A stretch of 64,000 bases of DNA, from NCBI GenBank assembly GCA_038202885.1, contig JBBREP010000002.1:62001-126000 (forward strand), given 5' to 3'. Origin of the DNA: JBBREP01 sp038202885 (lineage in GTDB: Bacteria > Actinomycetota > Acidimicrobiia > IMCC26256 > PALSA-610). Positions 25,190-33,945 of this stretch are shown here, piece after piece. The position numbers were made by a program, and so were the translations under genes. How positions within the stretch are numbered: the first letter of the stretch is position 1; each line of letters opens with the position of its first letter. The notes under the pieces are model-generated. The model saw only the letters and a program-made list of their open reading frames with translations, searched no databases and was not told the DNA's origin.

Positions 25190-27241
25190 TCAGGGGTTGG
25201 ACCTGACGAACACATCCATCTGATCGTTGGTGTCGTTGGCGACGAGGTTCGTGGCGAGCGAGCTGAACGCAATCGTCGACCCGTCGCCGGAGATCCCCTC
25301 GGGGCCGAGGTTGTCAAGCCCGTTGCTGTCGGCCAGCGTGCCATCGGGAAGCGTGTCGACGCGAGACAGGGTGCCCGCGACCATGTCGCGCATGTACGGG
25401 CCTAGCGGGTCACCCGCCCGGAAAATGCCGTCGCTTCCCTCGCAATGCAGTTCGAAGACAACGTACCTACCGTCGTTACTCGCCGAGCCATACTGCCCGT
25501 GGCAACTCGGCGCACCGGCGGGGACCGTGAAGCCCGTGCTCGCGATCTTCGTGGTGTGCGCCACGCGATCTCGTACGAACACGTCGGCGTCATGCACCTT
25601 CAACGTCGGCGAGTACGACGTGAAGGTCACGTACCGGCCATCACCGCTGATCGCGACGGTAGTCGGATTAATACTCGGCCAGTACGTGTTCGGCGATTCC
25701 TGGGTGCCTGCCGTCGTCACGTTGATGCGATCGAACGAACCGGTCACGACATCCTCGACGAACACGTCCGGATAGTTGTTCGTGTCGCCCGGCACCAGGG
25801 TGCTGTCTGCGGACACGAAGGCGAGATACCTTCCGTTGTAACTCAGTGCCGGGGTCGTGCTGATCACCGAGGCAGACGCTATGAACGTCGTCGTCCCCGC
25901 CGACAGGTCGCGTTCGTATATGCCTTGATCGGAGTCCTGGAGGAATACCACCACGTTGCCGTCGCCACTGATCGCGCCGACGTACGAGCTTGTGCTCGGC
26001 GCGCCACTCGCCATCAGGCTCGCGACCTTGGTGGTATGCGCCACGCGGTCACGGAGCAGCAACTGGGTCGGTGCGCTGCCGACCCGCGACGGGAAGAGCA
26101 CGTAGCGACCGTTGGCGTTCATCCACGCGTTGCCGTTGCTCAGACCCGCGACGCTGCCGTCGTTCGCAAGATCGACTTCCTCGGTGGTGCCAGCCGTGCG
26201 GTCGCGGAGGTAGATGTGCAGCCGGCCGTCGTTCGCGCCGGGCGCAAGGTTGATCGCATCCGAGTCGAACAACACCTTGGTGCCATTGCTGCTGATGGCC
26301 AGAAGGCGTGAACCGAACACGGCTGGCCGGCACTCGCTCGCGTTGGCGTACGACACCGCTTCTGATCCGTCGTTTGCCACGCTGACACGGTCAACGGCCG
26401 GCGGCGGACCAGATCCGTTGTCGTTGTCGATGATTGTCACCGATCCATCGGGGACCGTCACATCGGCGCTGCCGAGGTGCAACGTGATCTTGTCGACGAA
26501 GCTCTTGAGCTGCTCAGGAGTCGTGTTCGCAATAATGCGGAATACCAAATCCTTCGAGCGCTGCCCAAAGTTGAACGTGAGGCTCTTCGCAGACGGCAGG
26601 TAGTCGGTGCCGACGGTCGCCGCCCCACAGATCGTCGACACGTCGACCCTGATCTTTGCGGGCGCTGGTTCCGACAACGTCACCGGCAGGTACAGCAGAT
26701 GCACGCCACTATCGCCCTCAACCACGGTGGCGTCGCCAATGGTGACATCAATCGTGTCGGCGTGCGGAGTGACCGACGCACGCGCGCCCAACGCGGGTGC
26801 GGGCGCGTCGTCGTTGCGGATCGTGACGGTCCCGGCCCCGCGCTCGAGGTATGCATCGCCGATCGGCGCGCCGAGCACCACCTTGAACGACTCGTCCGGC
26901 TCACCGTCGCGATCTCCCCAGATCGTCACACTCAACGCTTTGGCGACGACGTTGCGACCAAACGTGAGCGTGCCATGCGCCGCGGTGTAGTCGCTGCCCG
27001 GCGTTGCATTCACCGGTTGCAACGACCACGGCACTTTCACGATCGTGGCGACAGGGCCGGAAAGGTCGACGGGCACTCTCAGTTTCGCCGGACCGACGTC
27101 GCCTTCGTAGACGCGCACGTCGCCCACGCTCAGACCGCGTTGCGCCGTGGCACCTGCGCCCGCGCGCAGCCCGCCACCGACTGCGCACACCGCAGACGTC
27201 AACGCACAGATGCCGACCACTGCCGCAAGACGACGCGCCAT
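25190..27241 (-). CDS. Secreted Calx-beta and beta-propeller repeat protein
   Basis: 683-residue exported protein. Residues 1-33 form a signal peptide (Arg-Arg, then LAAVVGICALTSAVCAVGG). Two Calx-beta domains follow at about 37-145 and 165-285; each ends in the typical VTIxNDD or VTIIDND. The rest holds six to seven PD40/TolB-like blades with repeats such as ISGDGRYVTF, DVFVRDRVAHTTKIAS and LVPGDTNNYPDVFVEDV. It probably binds calcium outside the cell. The partner is unknown. ATG 27241 has GGGGGTGG before it; GTG 27250 is possible. It interrupts the ilv genes. Confidence 0.85.
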   Translation of the reverse strand: MARRLAAVVGICALTSAVCAVGGGLRAGAGATAQRGLSVGDVRVYEGDVGPAKLRVPVDLSGPVATIVKVPWSLQPVNATPGSDYTAAHGTLTFGRNVVAKALSVTIWGDRDGEPDESFKVVLGAPIGDAYLERGAGTVTIRNDDAPAPALGARASVTPHADTIDVTIGDATVVEGDSGVHLLYLPVTLSEPAPAKIRVDVSTICGAATVGTDYLPSAKSLTFNFGQRSKDLVFRIIANTTPEQLKSFVDKITLHLGSADVTVPDGSVTIIDNDNGSGPPPAVDRVSVANDGSEAVSYANASECRPAVFGSRLLAISSNGTKVLFDSDAINLAPGANDGRLHIYLRDRTAGTTEEVDLANDGSVAGLSNGNAWMNANGRYVLFPSRVGSAPTQLLLRDRVAHTTKVASLMASGAPSTSSYVGAISGDGNVVVFLQDSDQGIYERDLSAGTTTFIASASVISTTPALSYNGRYLAFVSADSTLVPGDTNNYPDVFVEDVVTGSFDRINVTTAGTQESPNTYWPSINPTTVAISGDGRYVTFTSYSPTLKVHDADVFVRDRVAHTTKIASTGFTVPAGAPSCHGQYGSASNDGRYVVFELHCEGSDGIFRAGDPLGPYMRDMVAGTLSRVDTLPDGTLADSNGLDNLGPEGISGDGSTIAFSSLATNLVANDTNDQMDVFVRSNP

Positions 27242-27261
27242 TTCTGCCACCCCCGATTCAT

Positions 27262-27276
27262 GCCTGGAGTCCAGGC
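27262..27276. promoter_or_regulatory. 15-bp palindrome upstream of the Calx-beta gene, candidate operator
   Basis: GCCTGGA-G-TCCAGGC is a perfect inverted repeat 20 bp before ATG 27241. A TAACTT box (27289-27284, minus strand) ends 7 nt before it, so the palindrome would cover the transcription start. Confidence 0.45.
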
Positions 27277-27350
27277 GAACCGCAAGTTACAGGCCGAATG
27301 AGAGCTCGGCAAGGTTCATGTCAGTTCAGTGTGGCAGGCCCCGATTCGGG

Positions 27351-27884
27351 TCAGGCGCGAGCAGCCCTGACCGCCCGCAGCTTCACGGGTTCCCTCGCCA
27401 ATTTCGGCATGGCTATACGGCCGGTGCGCTGCAACTCCACGATGCCGAACGGCCGCACAATGTCGCTGAAGGCATCGAGTTTGTCGGGGTCGCCGGCAAC
27501 CATGATCGTGAGTGCTTCGTAGCCGACGTCGACAATCTTGGCCTCGAAAATCGCTGTGAGTTCGGTGACCTGCGAACGTGCCTCGGTAGCGGCCTTCACC
27601 GTCACGAGCATCATCTCGCGCTCGACACCCGCATCGTGCGCGATCTCGCTGATTTTGATCACCGGGATGAGCTTGTTGAGCTGCTTGACGATCTGCTCCA
27701 GCGGACTTTCGTCAGCATCGACGACGATCGTCATGCGGCTGAACCGCTCCTCCTCGGTGGGACTCACCGCGAGCGACACGATGTTGAACCCGCGGCGAGA
27801 GAAGAGCGCGGCAACGCGCGTGAGCACGCCGGCCTTGTTCTCAACGAGGACAGAAAGAATGTGATGACGCGAATTGAACGGCAT
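27351..27884 (-). CDS. ilvN: Acetolactate synthase small (regulatory) subunit
   Basis: 177-residue regulatory subunit of acetohydroxyacid synthase. The ACT domain starts at once with HHILSVLVENKAGVLTRVAALFSRRGFNI, conserved for valine feedback, and SRMTIVVDADE follows. The C-terminal half (LTAIFEAKIVDVGYEALTIMVAGDPDKLDAF) is the usual dimer domain. ATG 27884 has GGAG upstream. It follows ilvB by 97 bp on the same strand and works in complex with it. Confidence 0.95.
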   Translation of the reverse strand: MPFNSRHHILSVLVENKAGVLTRVAALFSRRGFNIVSLAVSPTEEERFSRMTIVVDADESPLEQIVKQLNKLIPVIKISEIAHDAGVEREMMLVTVKAATEARSQVTELTAIFEAKIVDVGYEALTIMVAGDPDKLDAFSDIVRPFGIVELQRTGRIAMPKLAREPVKLRAVRAARA

Positions 27885-27981
27885 TTCTATTTCGGCTCCA
27901 AATCCGCCCGGCTCGATCCCTCCGGGCAACGGGTGTAGCGCGACCGCCTGGCTTCACTACGCCTGGCTCAGTACGCCGGGC

Positions 27982-29706
27982 TCAACGACCTCCCGGGCGG
28001 TCCATGCTCGGGTCGAGGATGACTTCGTCGTTCGACGTCCCCGCGGCCACCATCGGATACACCTTTTCGCGGTAGTCGGTGCGGAAGTCGATCACCACCG
28101 GACGATCGTCGATCTCGTTCGCCTTTTCGATCGTGGTCACCACATCGTCGGCATTGTCGACGCGCATCCCGACACAACCCATCGCTTCGGCCCACTTGAC
28201 GTAGTCGGGCAGGTCAGGCGAGAGGTACACCTCGCTGTAGCGCTCCTCATAGAACAGCTCCTGCCATTGGCGCACCATACCGAGGTACGCATTGTTGAGG
28301 ATGGCGATCTTCACTGGAATGCGCTCCGCGGCCGCCGTCACCAACTCTTGCGCCGTCATCTGGAAACAGCCATCGCCGTCGACCGCCCACACCATCCGAT
28401 CGGGTCGACCGACCTTGGCGCCGATCGCGGCCGGCACCGCATACCCCATCGTGCCGAGCCCGCCAGAGTTCACCCACGTATAGGGATGGTGGAACTTCCA
28501 ATGCTGGCTCGCCCACATCTGATGCTGGCCGACACCCGACGCAAGGATGCAGTCGTCAGGCGTGTTTTCACGCAGCTTTTCGATCACGAACTGGGGCTTG
28601 AGCGGGCCATCCTCGAACTGTTCGAAGTGCAACGGGAAGTCGTGTTGCCACTCGCGGATCAGCGTCATCCATGGACTGAGATCAGGCGCTTTGCGCTTGT
28701 TGTGCTCGGCGCGCACGGCCTTCACCAGCTCTTCGATGACGAGTCGGCAGTCGCCCACGATCGGCACGTCGGGACGCCGGACCTTGCCCTGCTCGGCCGG
28801 GTCGATGTCAACGTGGATGATCTTGGCGTCGGGCGCGAATGCACCGACCTTGCCGGTCACGCGGTCGTCGAATCGCGCACCAAGCGCGATGAGCAGATCG
28901 GCCTTCTGCATCGCGGTGATCGCGGTGTAATTACCGTGCATGCCCGGCATACCGAGACACAGTGGGTGCTCGTCGGGGAACGCCCCGCGCGCCATCAACG
29001 TGGTGACCACCGGAGCGCCGGTGAGCTCCGCGAACGCGCGCAACGCCTCGGCTGCGCGCGCCTTCAGGATGCCGCCGCCGGCATAGATCACTGGGCGCTT
29101 GGCCTCGTTCACAAGCCGAGCCGCATCCTTGATCTGCTTCGGGTGACCCTTCGTAGTCGGTTTGTAGCCGGGCAGATCGACCCCGTCAGGCCAGTACCAG
29201 TCCATCGTCTGATTCGCGACGTCCTTGGGAAAATCGACGAGCACGGGCCCGGGGCGGCCCGTGGTTGCGACGTGGAACGCTTCCCGGATGATCGTGGGCA
29301 CATCGCGCGCGTCGGTGACGAGCCAATTGTGCTTCGTGATCGGCATCGTGATGCCCACCGTGTCGCACTCCTGGAAGGCGTCAGTGCCGATCACGGCGTA
29401 CGGAACCTGGCCCGTGACGACGACCATCGGCACGCTGTCCATGTAGGCGTCGGCCAACGGCGTCACGATGTTCGTCGCCGCGGGCCCACTCGTCACCATC
29501 GCCACGCCCGGACGGCCGGTGGCATGCGCATAACCGCTCGCCATGTGGCCGGCACCCTGCTCGTGGCGCACGAGGATGTGACGGATCGAGCTGTCGATCA
29601 GCGGGTCGTACACCGGGAGGATCGCCCCGCCGGGAAGGCCGAACATGACCTCGGTGTCTTCCATCTCGAGGCTTTTGATGAGGGCTTGGGCTCCGGTGAG
29701 CTTCAT
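27982..29706 (-). CDS. ilvB: Acetolactate synthase large (catalytic) subunit
   Basis: 574-residue thiamine-diphosphate and FAD enzyme that condenses two pyruvates (or pyruvate and 2-oxobutyrate), the first common step of Val, Leu and Ile synthesis. The catalytic Glu49 is in RHEQGAGHMASGYA, and the ThDP motif runs from VDGDGCFQM to AILNNAYLGMVRQWQ. ATG 29706 has GGGAGGAA at good spacing. A leader peptide gene with Ile/Val codons and a terminator precede it, and the leader stop overlaps this start as ATGA. The gene forms a unit with ilvN. Confidence 0.96.
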   Translation of the reverse strand: MKLTGAQALIKSLEMEDTEVMFGLPGGAILPVYDPLIDSSIRHILVRHEQGAGHMASGYAHATGRPGVAMVTSGPAATNIVTPLADAYMDSVPMVVVTGQVPYAVIGTDAFQECDTVGITMPITKHNWLVTDARDVPTIIREAFHVATTGRPGPVLVDFPKDVANQTMDWYWPDGVDLPGYKPTTKGHPKQIKDAARLVNEAKRPVIYAGGGILKARAAEALRAFAELTGAPVVTTLMARGAFPDEHPLCLGMPGMHGNYTAITAMQKADLLIALGARFDDRVTGKVGAFAPDAKIIHVDIDPAEQGKVRRPDVPIVGDCRLVIEELVKAVRAEHNKRKAPDLSPWMTLIREWQHDFPLHFEQFEDGPLKPQFVIEKLRENTPDDCILASGVGQHQMWASQHWKFHHPYTWVNSGGLGTMGYAVPAAIGAKVGRPDRMVWAVDGDGCFQMTAQELVTAAAERIPVKIAILNNAYLGMVRQWQELFYEERYSEVYLSPDLPDYVKWAEAMGCVGMRVDNADDVVTTIEKANEIDDRPVVIDFRTDYREKVYPMVAAGTSNDEVILDPSMDRPGGR

Positions 29707-29846
29707 GGTGTTCCTCCCGAGTGGGCAAGGGCGAACGGGCAAACAAAAACCCCTCCGGTTCGGAGGGGCGAAGGCGCACGGACGCGGGGAATGGCCGTGC
29801 GCAAAGTGACTACTACAATGATGGGCGCGAAGGCGGGACGCATCAT
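29703..29846 (-). CDS. ilvB leader peptide, candidate
   Basis: A 47-codon frame begins ATG ATG just after a TATAGT -10 box. Codons 9-15 read Ile Ile Val Val Val Thr Leu, a run of the amino acids made by this pathway, as expected of an attenuation leader. Unusually the frame does not stop early: it runs through the terminator hairpin and ends in TGA overlapping the ilvB ATG. The first 15-20 codons look selected; the rest may be open by chance in GC-rich DNA. The peptide was not seen elsewhere. Confidence 0.7.
   Translation of the reverse strand: MMRPAFAPIIVVVTLRTAIPRVRAPSPLRTGGVFVCPFALAHSGGTP
29741..29768 (-). terminator. Attenuator terminator in the ilvB leader
   Basis: On the minus strand CCCCTCCG, a 3-nt loop and CGGAGGGG are followed by TTTTTGTTT, a textbook intrinsic terminator, 35 nt before ilvB. 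An upstream hairpin (GCGCACGG / CCGTGCGC, 29802-29774) follows the control codons and its loop holds CCCC and TCCG segments able to compete for the terminator 3' arm. Confidence 0.8.
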
Positions 29847-29852
29847 GGCGAG

Positions 29853-29858
29853 ACTATA
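29853..29858 (-). promoter_or_regulatory. -10 box TATAGT of the ilvB leader transcript
   Basis: TATAGT ends 6 nt before the leader ATG at 29846. TGTACA lies 17 nt upstream and matches four of six bases of a TTGACA -35. Transcription would start at or next to the leader ATG. Confidence 0.6.
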
Positions 29859-30064
29859 CGTCATCGCGGGGGCGCTGTACACCAACGATGTGTTTTGCGA
29901 GGTTGTCGGCGGTGCAGTTCGGCGGTCCGCCGACACGTCACGCTCCACTCGGCTGACGCCTCGCTGGCGCTCCTACCGTCGGCGGCCTCGCCGACCCGCC
30001 CCACCTCGTGTGCTTGGGGGATGCAAATACTCAACATGGGGGTGGGGTGGCCGAGTGGGAGGGG

Positions 30065-31351
30065 ATGAGGACGGCTGCGCGTCGGGGTGACGACGGCGGA
30101 TCGCGCCTCCGGCACGTTCGGTGGGGCGCCGGTTTCGGGGTCGTCGTCGTGGCACTTGTTGGTGTGGCCCTCGGCGAATTGGCGGCCTCGGTCACCGCGA
30201 CTCGGCCGCTCGAATCGCTCCTCGCCGCGGTGATGGCCACGGTGATGGTGTCAGCCATCACCCGGATCGTGTTGGTGAACCCGATGCGCAGCACGGCCGA
30301 CGCCGCACTCGGGCAGGCTCGAGACCGCCACGCCTTCATGGAAGCCGCGCTGGCGCGCCGCACGTTCGACGTGAACCTCAGTCGCGCCATGGAGGCAACC
30401 ACGAACGAACGCGAGGTCATCGCGCTGGTCGGGCGAGCCATCGAGTCGATCGCTCCGGCCCGGCCGGGCGAGATGCTGCTCGTCAGCGACGACAGCACCG
30501 ACGTGTTGCGCAGCGCCACGCGCACCACTTCGCTCGGGCCCGCTGAGGGATGTCCGGTCGCTACGGCAGCCGGATGTCGCGCGGTCCAGCGTGGCCGCAC
30601 CGAAGTCTTCGAGTCGTCGCAGACCATCGACGCGTGCGCGCACTTGCGCGGCCGCCCATGCGGCGACATCGGCGCAGTGTGTGCGCCAGTGACCGTCGCG
30701 GGCCGCAATGTCGGCGTAGTACACGTGACATCGCCGCCGGAGGCCCCCTCGACACCGGATGAGATCGTGCGCTTCGAGGAGCTCGCGACCCAGGCCGCGG
30801 CGCGCATCTCACTGTTGCGAGCGGTGGAACACGCGACTTCCCAAGCCGCGACCGATCCGCTCACCGGTGCCGCGAACCGGCGGGCACTCGACGCCCACGC
30901 TCGCAACCTCACGCAATTGGGCATCGAGCATGCCGTGGTGATCGCCGACCTCGACCACTTCAAACTCATCAACGACGAACACGGCCACGGAATCGGCGAT
31001 CGCACACTGCGAGCGTTCGCCGAAGCCATGCGTCAGTCATTACGTCCCGACGACCTCGTGGCCCGCATTGGCGGCGACGAGTTCGTGATGCTCATCGGCG
31101 GCTGTGACTCCAACCAAGCTGCCACCGTCATCGAGCGGGTGCGGCGCGACTTCGCCCGTCAACTCGCGGCCGCCCGGCTCCCGGAGGCAACGGCCTCGTT
31201 CGGTGTCGCCGACTCCACGGCCGGGCGCAGCTTGTCGACGGTGCTCGGCGTGGCCGACGATGCCCTCCTCGACGCCAAGCGGACCGGTCGCGATCAGATC
31301 AAGCTGGCCGCCAACGACGCCATCGACCTCGTCGACGACACCGCCGCCTGA
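30065..31351 (+). CDS. Membrane GAF-GGDEF diguanylate cyclase
   Basis: 428-residue signalling enzyme that should make c-di-GMP from GTP. Two hydrophobic helices lie at about residues 17-60, a GAF-like sensor with several Cys residues at about 90-250 (EGCPVATAAGCRAVQRG, DACAHLRGRPCGD), and the GGDEF domain from about 260. The active loop RIGGDEFVM is intact at residue 336, and an RxxD inhibitory site (RPDD) lies exactly five residues before it. GGGAGGGG precedes ATG 30065. The cysteines could serve a redox or metal role, which is speculation. Confidence 0.88.
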   Translation: MRTAARRGDDGGSRLRHVRWGAGFGVVVVALVGVALGELAASVTATRPLESLLAAVMATVMVSAITRIVLVNPMRSTADAALGQARDRHAFMEAALARRTFDVNLSRAMEATTNEREVIALVGRAIESIAPARPGEMLLVSDDSTDVLRSATRTTSLGPAEGCPVATAAGCRAVQRGRTEVFESSQTIDACAHLRGRPCGDIGAVCAPVTVAGRNVGVVHVTSPPEAPSTPDEIVRFEELATQAAARISLLRAVEHATSQAATDPLTGAANRRALDAHARNLTQLGIEHAVVIADLDHFKLINDEHGHGIGDRTLRAFAEAMRQSLRPDDLVARIGGDEFVMLIGGCDSNQAATVIERVRRDFARQLAAARLPEATASFGVADSTAGRSLSTVLGVADDALLDAKRTGRDQIKLAANDAIDLVDDTAA

Positions 31352-31368
31352 TCGGTTACCAGCGTTTT

Positions 31369-31410
31369 TCACGAGGCCACGGGACGCACAAGCGCGTTGT
31401 GGCCTCGTGA
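31369..31410. terminator. Hairpin between convergent gene ends
   Basis: TCACGAGGCCAC and GTGGCCTCGTGA are perfect 12-bp arms around an 18-nt loop, between the diguanylate cyclase and fpg stops. A run of five T precedes rather than follows it on the plus strand, so it is not a classic terminator. Confidence 0.6.
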
Positions 31411-31420
31411 CAACGAAGGG

Positions 31421-32203
31421 TTAGTGCTGGTGGAGTGGGCAGGAGTAGGTGGTGCGCCCGCCGACGGTGCGCCGGAGAAGCTCAGCGCCGTCGCGCGGAC
31501 AATGCCCTTCGCGCACGCGTTCGGGGTGGAGGTCGCCGGTGTGCGAGCCGCCGCGCCGACCACAGACGCGCAGCGTGGTGCGGATCGATCGGTGCAGGGT
31601 CGTTCGTTCCACGCCGTCGAGCGACCCGGCATCGCGCGCCGGGTCGAGACCGGCGCGCCAGAGCGCCTCGTCGGCGAGCAGGTTCCCGAGACCGGCAAGG
31701 CGCGCCTGGTCGAGTAGCACCGCTTTGAGCGGTGCCCGAGATTTGCCCAGCGCGACGGTGAGCTGCTTGGCGGTCAACGTCATCACGTCGGGGCCCAGCC
31801 TGGTTTCGTCAGGATCGAGCTCGACGCCTCCGAGGCGGCGCGGGTCCCGCAGCCACAGCGATCCACCGTCGGCGAAGCGCAACCCGAAGCGGCGCCATTC
31901 GGGTACGTCGCGGTTGCTCGCGTAGAGCAGCGGGTCGCCGGCTTCGTGCCCGTCGATGAGGACCCGCCCGCTCATGCCGAGGTGCAAGCCGAGCGTGGCT
32001 GTGGTTGTGTCAACGAGGAGCTGCTTGCCCCGCCGGCGTGCAGCCACGATCTTCGAACCGCCAAGTATCGCCCGCAGCGCCGCCTTCGTAGCGCCGCGCT
32101 TCAAGTACCACGCATCGTCGGCCACGACCTTCGCGATCGTGCGCCCGACGGCATGGTCGGCGATGACGACGCGAGCGGTTTCGACTTCCAGACATTCGGG
32201 CAC
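31421..32203 (-). CDS. Fpg/Nei family DNA glycosylase
   Basis: 260-residue bifunctional base-excision glycosylase/AP lyase. GTG 32203 gives the N-terminus (M)PECLEVE, which exposes the catalytic Pro2 and Glu3, so upstream starts are wrong. The beta-hairpin Lys is in RRRGKQLLVD and the helix-2-turn-helix near LLDQARLAGLGNLLADEALW. The C-terminal zinc finger reads C-x2-D-x16-C-x2-H in place of four Cys, so zinc binding is altered or lost. Fpg (8-oxoguanine) and Nei (pyrimidine) functions cannot be told apart safely here. Confidence 0.87.
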   Translation of the reverse strand: MPECLEVETARVVIADHAVGRTIAKVVADDAWYLKRGATKAALRAILGGSKIVAARRRGKQLLVDTTTATLGLHLGMSGRVLIDGHEAGDPLLYASNRDVPEWRRFGLRFADGGSLWLRDPRRLGGVELDPDETRLGPDVMTLTAKQLTVALGKSRAPLKAVLLDQARLAGLGNLLADEALWRAGLDPARDAGSLDGVERTTLHRSIRTTLRVCGRRGGSHTGDLHPERVREGHCPRDGAELLRRTVGGRTTYSCPLHQH

Positions 32204-32209
32204 GCAAGA

Positions 32210-32215
32210 ACCGTA
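32210..32215 (-). promoter_or_regulatory. -10 box TACGGT for the Fpg/Nei gene
   Basis: TACGGT ends 6 nt before GTG 32203 on the minus strand. Confidence 0.5.
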
Positions 32216-32229
32216 GGACGGCGTCCCGA

Positions 32230-32235
32230 TAGCGT
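32230..32235 (+). promoter_or_regulatory. -10 box TAGCGT for the M14 peptidase gene
   Basis: TAGCGT lies 8 nt before GTG 32244, back to back with the divergent Fpg/Nei -10 box 15 bp away. Confidence 0.5.
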
Positions 32236-32243
32236 GCCCAACC

Positions 32244-33935
32244 GTGGATCCGATCACGTTCGATCATCTCTTCGATTACGGACAGCTCACGGCGGCCTTG
32301 GACGCGCTCGCCGCGACCTACCCCACCCTGATGACGCTGGAGAGCGTCGGTACCTCGCACGAAGGGCGCGACATCTGGCTCGCGACCGTCACGAACACCG
32401 CAACCGGTCCCCACGACGAAAAGCCGGCGATCTGGGTCGATGCCAACATCCACTCGGTGGAACACACAGGTGCCGTCGCGGCCCTGTACCTGTTGCACAA
32501 ACTCGTCACGACGCACGGCTCCGATCCGCAGGTCACGCGTGCGGTCGATACGCGCACGTTCTACGTGATGCCCCGCGTCAATCCCGATGGCGCTGAACTC
32601 GCCCTCGCCACGCCGCCGACGTACCTCCGCAGCTCGGTGCGACGTTGGCCTCGCGTCGATGACGCGCCCGGCCTCGTCGAACACGACGTCGACGGCGACG
32701 GGCGCCTCCTCACGATGCGTGTCCCCGACCGCAACGGCGCGTGGAAGGCGAGCGACGCCGACCCACGCATCATGGTGGCGCGAGCGCCCGACGAATTCGG
32801 GCCCGGCCCCTACTTCCGCCTGCTCTACGAAGGCTCGATCACCGACTACGACGGCGCAACGATCCCGATCGCACCGGAACGGCGCAACCTCGACCTCAAC
32901 CGCCAGTTCCCCGCCGGTTGGCGCACTCACGGCGAACAGGTTGGTGCCGGTGCCTTCCCGCTTTCGGAGCCCGAGACGCGTGCGCTCGCCGACGCGCTCG
33001 TCGCCCGACCCAACGTGTGCTGCTACTTCGCGCACCACACGTTCAGCGCGGCACTGCTGCGACCCTTCGACGACCGCCCCGACGACGAGTTCCCCACGAG
33101 CGACCTTCGCCGCTACAAGCAGTTGGGCGCTCGCGGCGCTGAGCTCACCGGCTACCCCCACGTCAGCGTGTACCACGACTTTCGCTACGACCCGAAGGAT
33201 GTCATCACGGGCGGCGCCGACACGTGGGCCTACGACCATCTCGGTGTGTTCGCGTGGACAACCGAGTTCTGGAGCCCGATTCCTCGTGCGGGGATCGAGG
33301 GTCACCATCTCATCGAATGGTTCGACGCGCACCCGATCGACGACGACGTCGCGTTGCTTCGCTACAGCGACAACGAACTCGGGGGCCGCGGCTTCGTCGA
33401 CTGGTACCCGTTCGAACATCCGCAGCTCGGACCGGTCGAACTCGGCGGCTGGCACTGGTTTCGCTTTTGGACGAACCCGCCCGACGAGCTGCTCGAACGA
33501 GAGGTCGCGCCCCACGCGGATTGGGAAGTGTTCTGCGCACTCGCATCACCAATTCTGCGGATGCGAGAAGTACTCGTCGACAACGTCGGGCCGCGGACCT
33601 GGCGTGTGCGGCTGGTCGTCGAGAACGACGGCTGGCTCCCCACGAACGTCACCCAGCGCGCGCTCGACAAGAAGATCGCGCAACCCGTCATTGCCACGAT
33701 CGACCTAGCCGACGGAGCGAGGTTGCACCACGGCCCTGCCCTCATCGAGCTCGGTCATCTCGCGGGACGGTCTCGGGTCACGACCATGGTCGGCGACTTC
33801 GGCACCTATTCCGACGCCACGCCGGATCGGGCCGTCGCGGAGTGGTTCGTCGAGGCCGATGCCGGCACGACGTTGCGGGTGGCCGCATCGCACGCTCGCG
33901 CCGGAACGGTACGCGTCGACGCCATACTGCAATGA
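32244..33935 (+). CDS. M14 family zinc carboxypeptidase
   Basis: 563-residue metallopeptidase. The zinc site is His70 and Glu73 in DANIHSVEHTG with a third His in YFAHHTFSA (264 or 265), the substrate-binding motif is NLDLNRQFP near 215, and the catalytic Glu341 is in AWTTEFWSP. A C-terminal region of about 180 residues may be a beta-rich accessory domain. No signal peptide is visible, so it should act in the cytoplasm. GTG 32244 follows a TAGCGT box. It is followed 10 bp later by a Gfo/Idh oxidoreductase gene. Confidence 0.87.
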   Translation: MDPITFDHLFDYGQLTAALDALAATYPTLMTLESVGTSHEGRDIWLATVTNTATGPHDEKPAIWVDANIHSVEHTGAVAALYLLHKLVTTHGSDPQVTRAVDTRTFYVMPRVNPDGAELALATPPTYLRSSVRRWPRVDDAPGLVEHDVDGDGRLLTMRVPDRNGAWKASDADPRIMVARAPDEFGPGPYFRLLYEGSITDYDGATIPIAPERRNLDLNRQFPAGWRTHGEQVGAGAFPLSEPETRALADALVARPNVCCYFAHHTFSAALLRPFDDRPDDEFPTSDLRRYKQLGARGAELTGYPHVSVYHDFRYDPKDVITGGADTWAYDHLGVFAWTTEFWSPIPRAGIEGHHLIEWFDAHPIDDDVALLRYSDNELGGRGFVDWYPFEHPQLGPVELGGWHWFRFWTNPPDELLEREVAPHADWEVFCALASPILRMREVLVDNVGPRTWRVRLVVENDGWLPTNVTQRALDKKIAQPVIATIDLADGARLHHGPALIELGHLAGRSRVTTMVGDFGTYSDATPDRAVAEWFVEADAGTTLRVAASHARAGTVRVDAILQ

Positions 33936-33945
33936 CTTCTGGGCA

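Noticed and set aside
29904..29934. GTCGGCGG ... CCGCCGAC hairpin upstream of the ilvB promoter
   Set aside because: It lies upstream of the TATAGT box and so would not be in the leader RNA; short CGG repeats are common here.
27874..30090. Long open frame on the plus strand over ilvB and the leader
   Set aside because: It lies antisense to ilvB, whose motifs are unmistakable. The translation is rich in His and Arg, as GC-rich shadow frames are.
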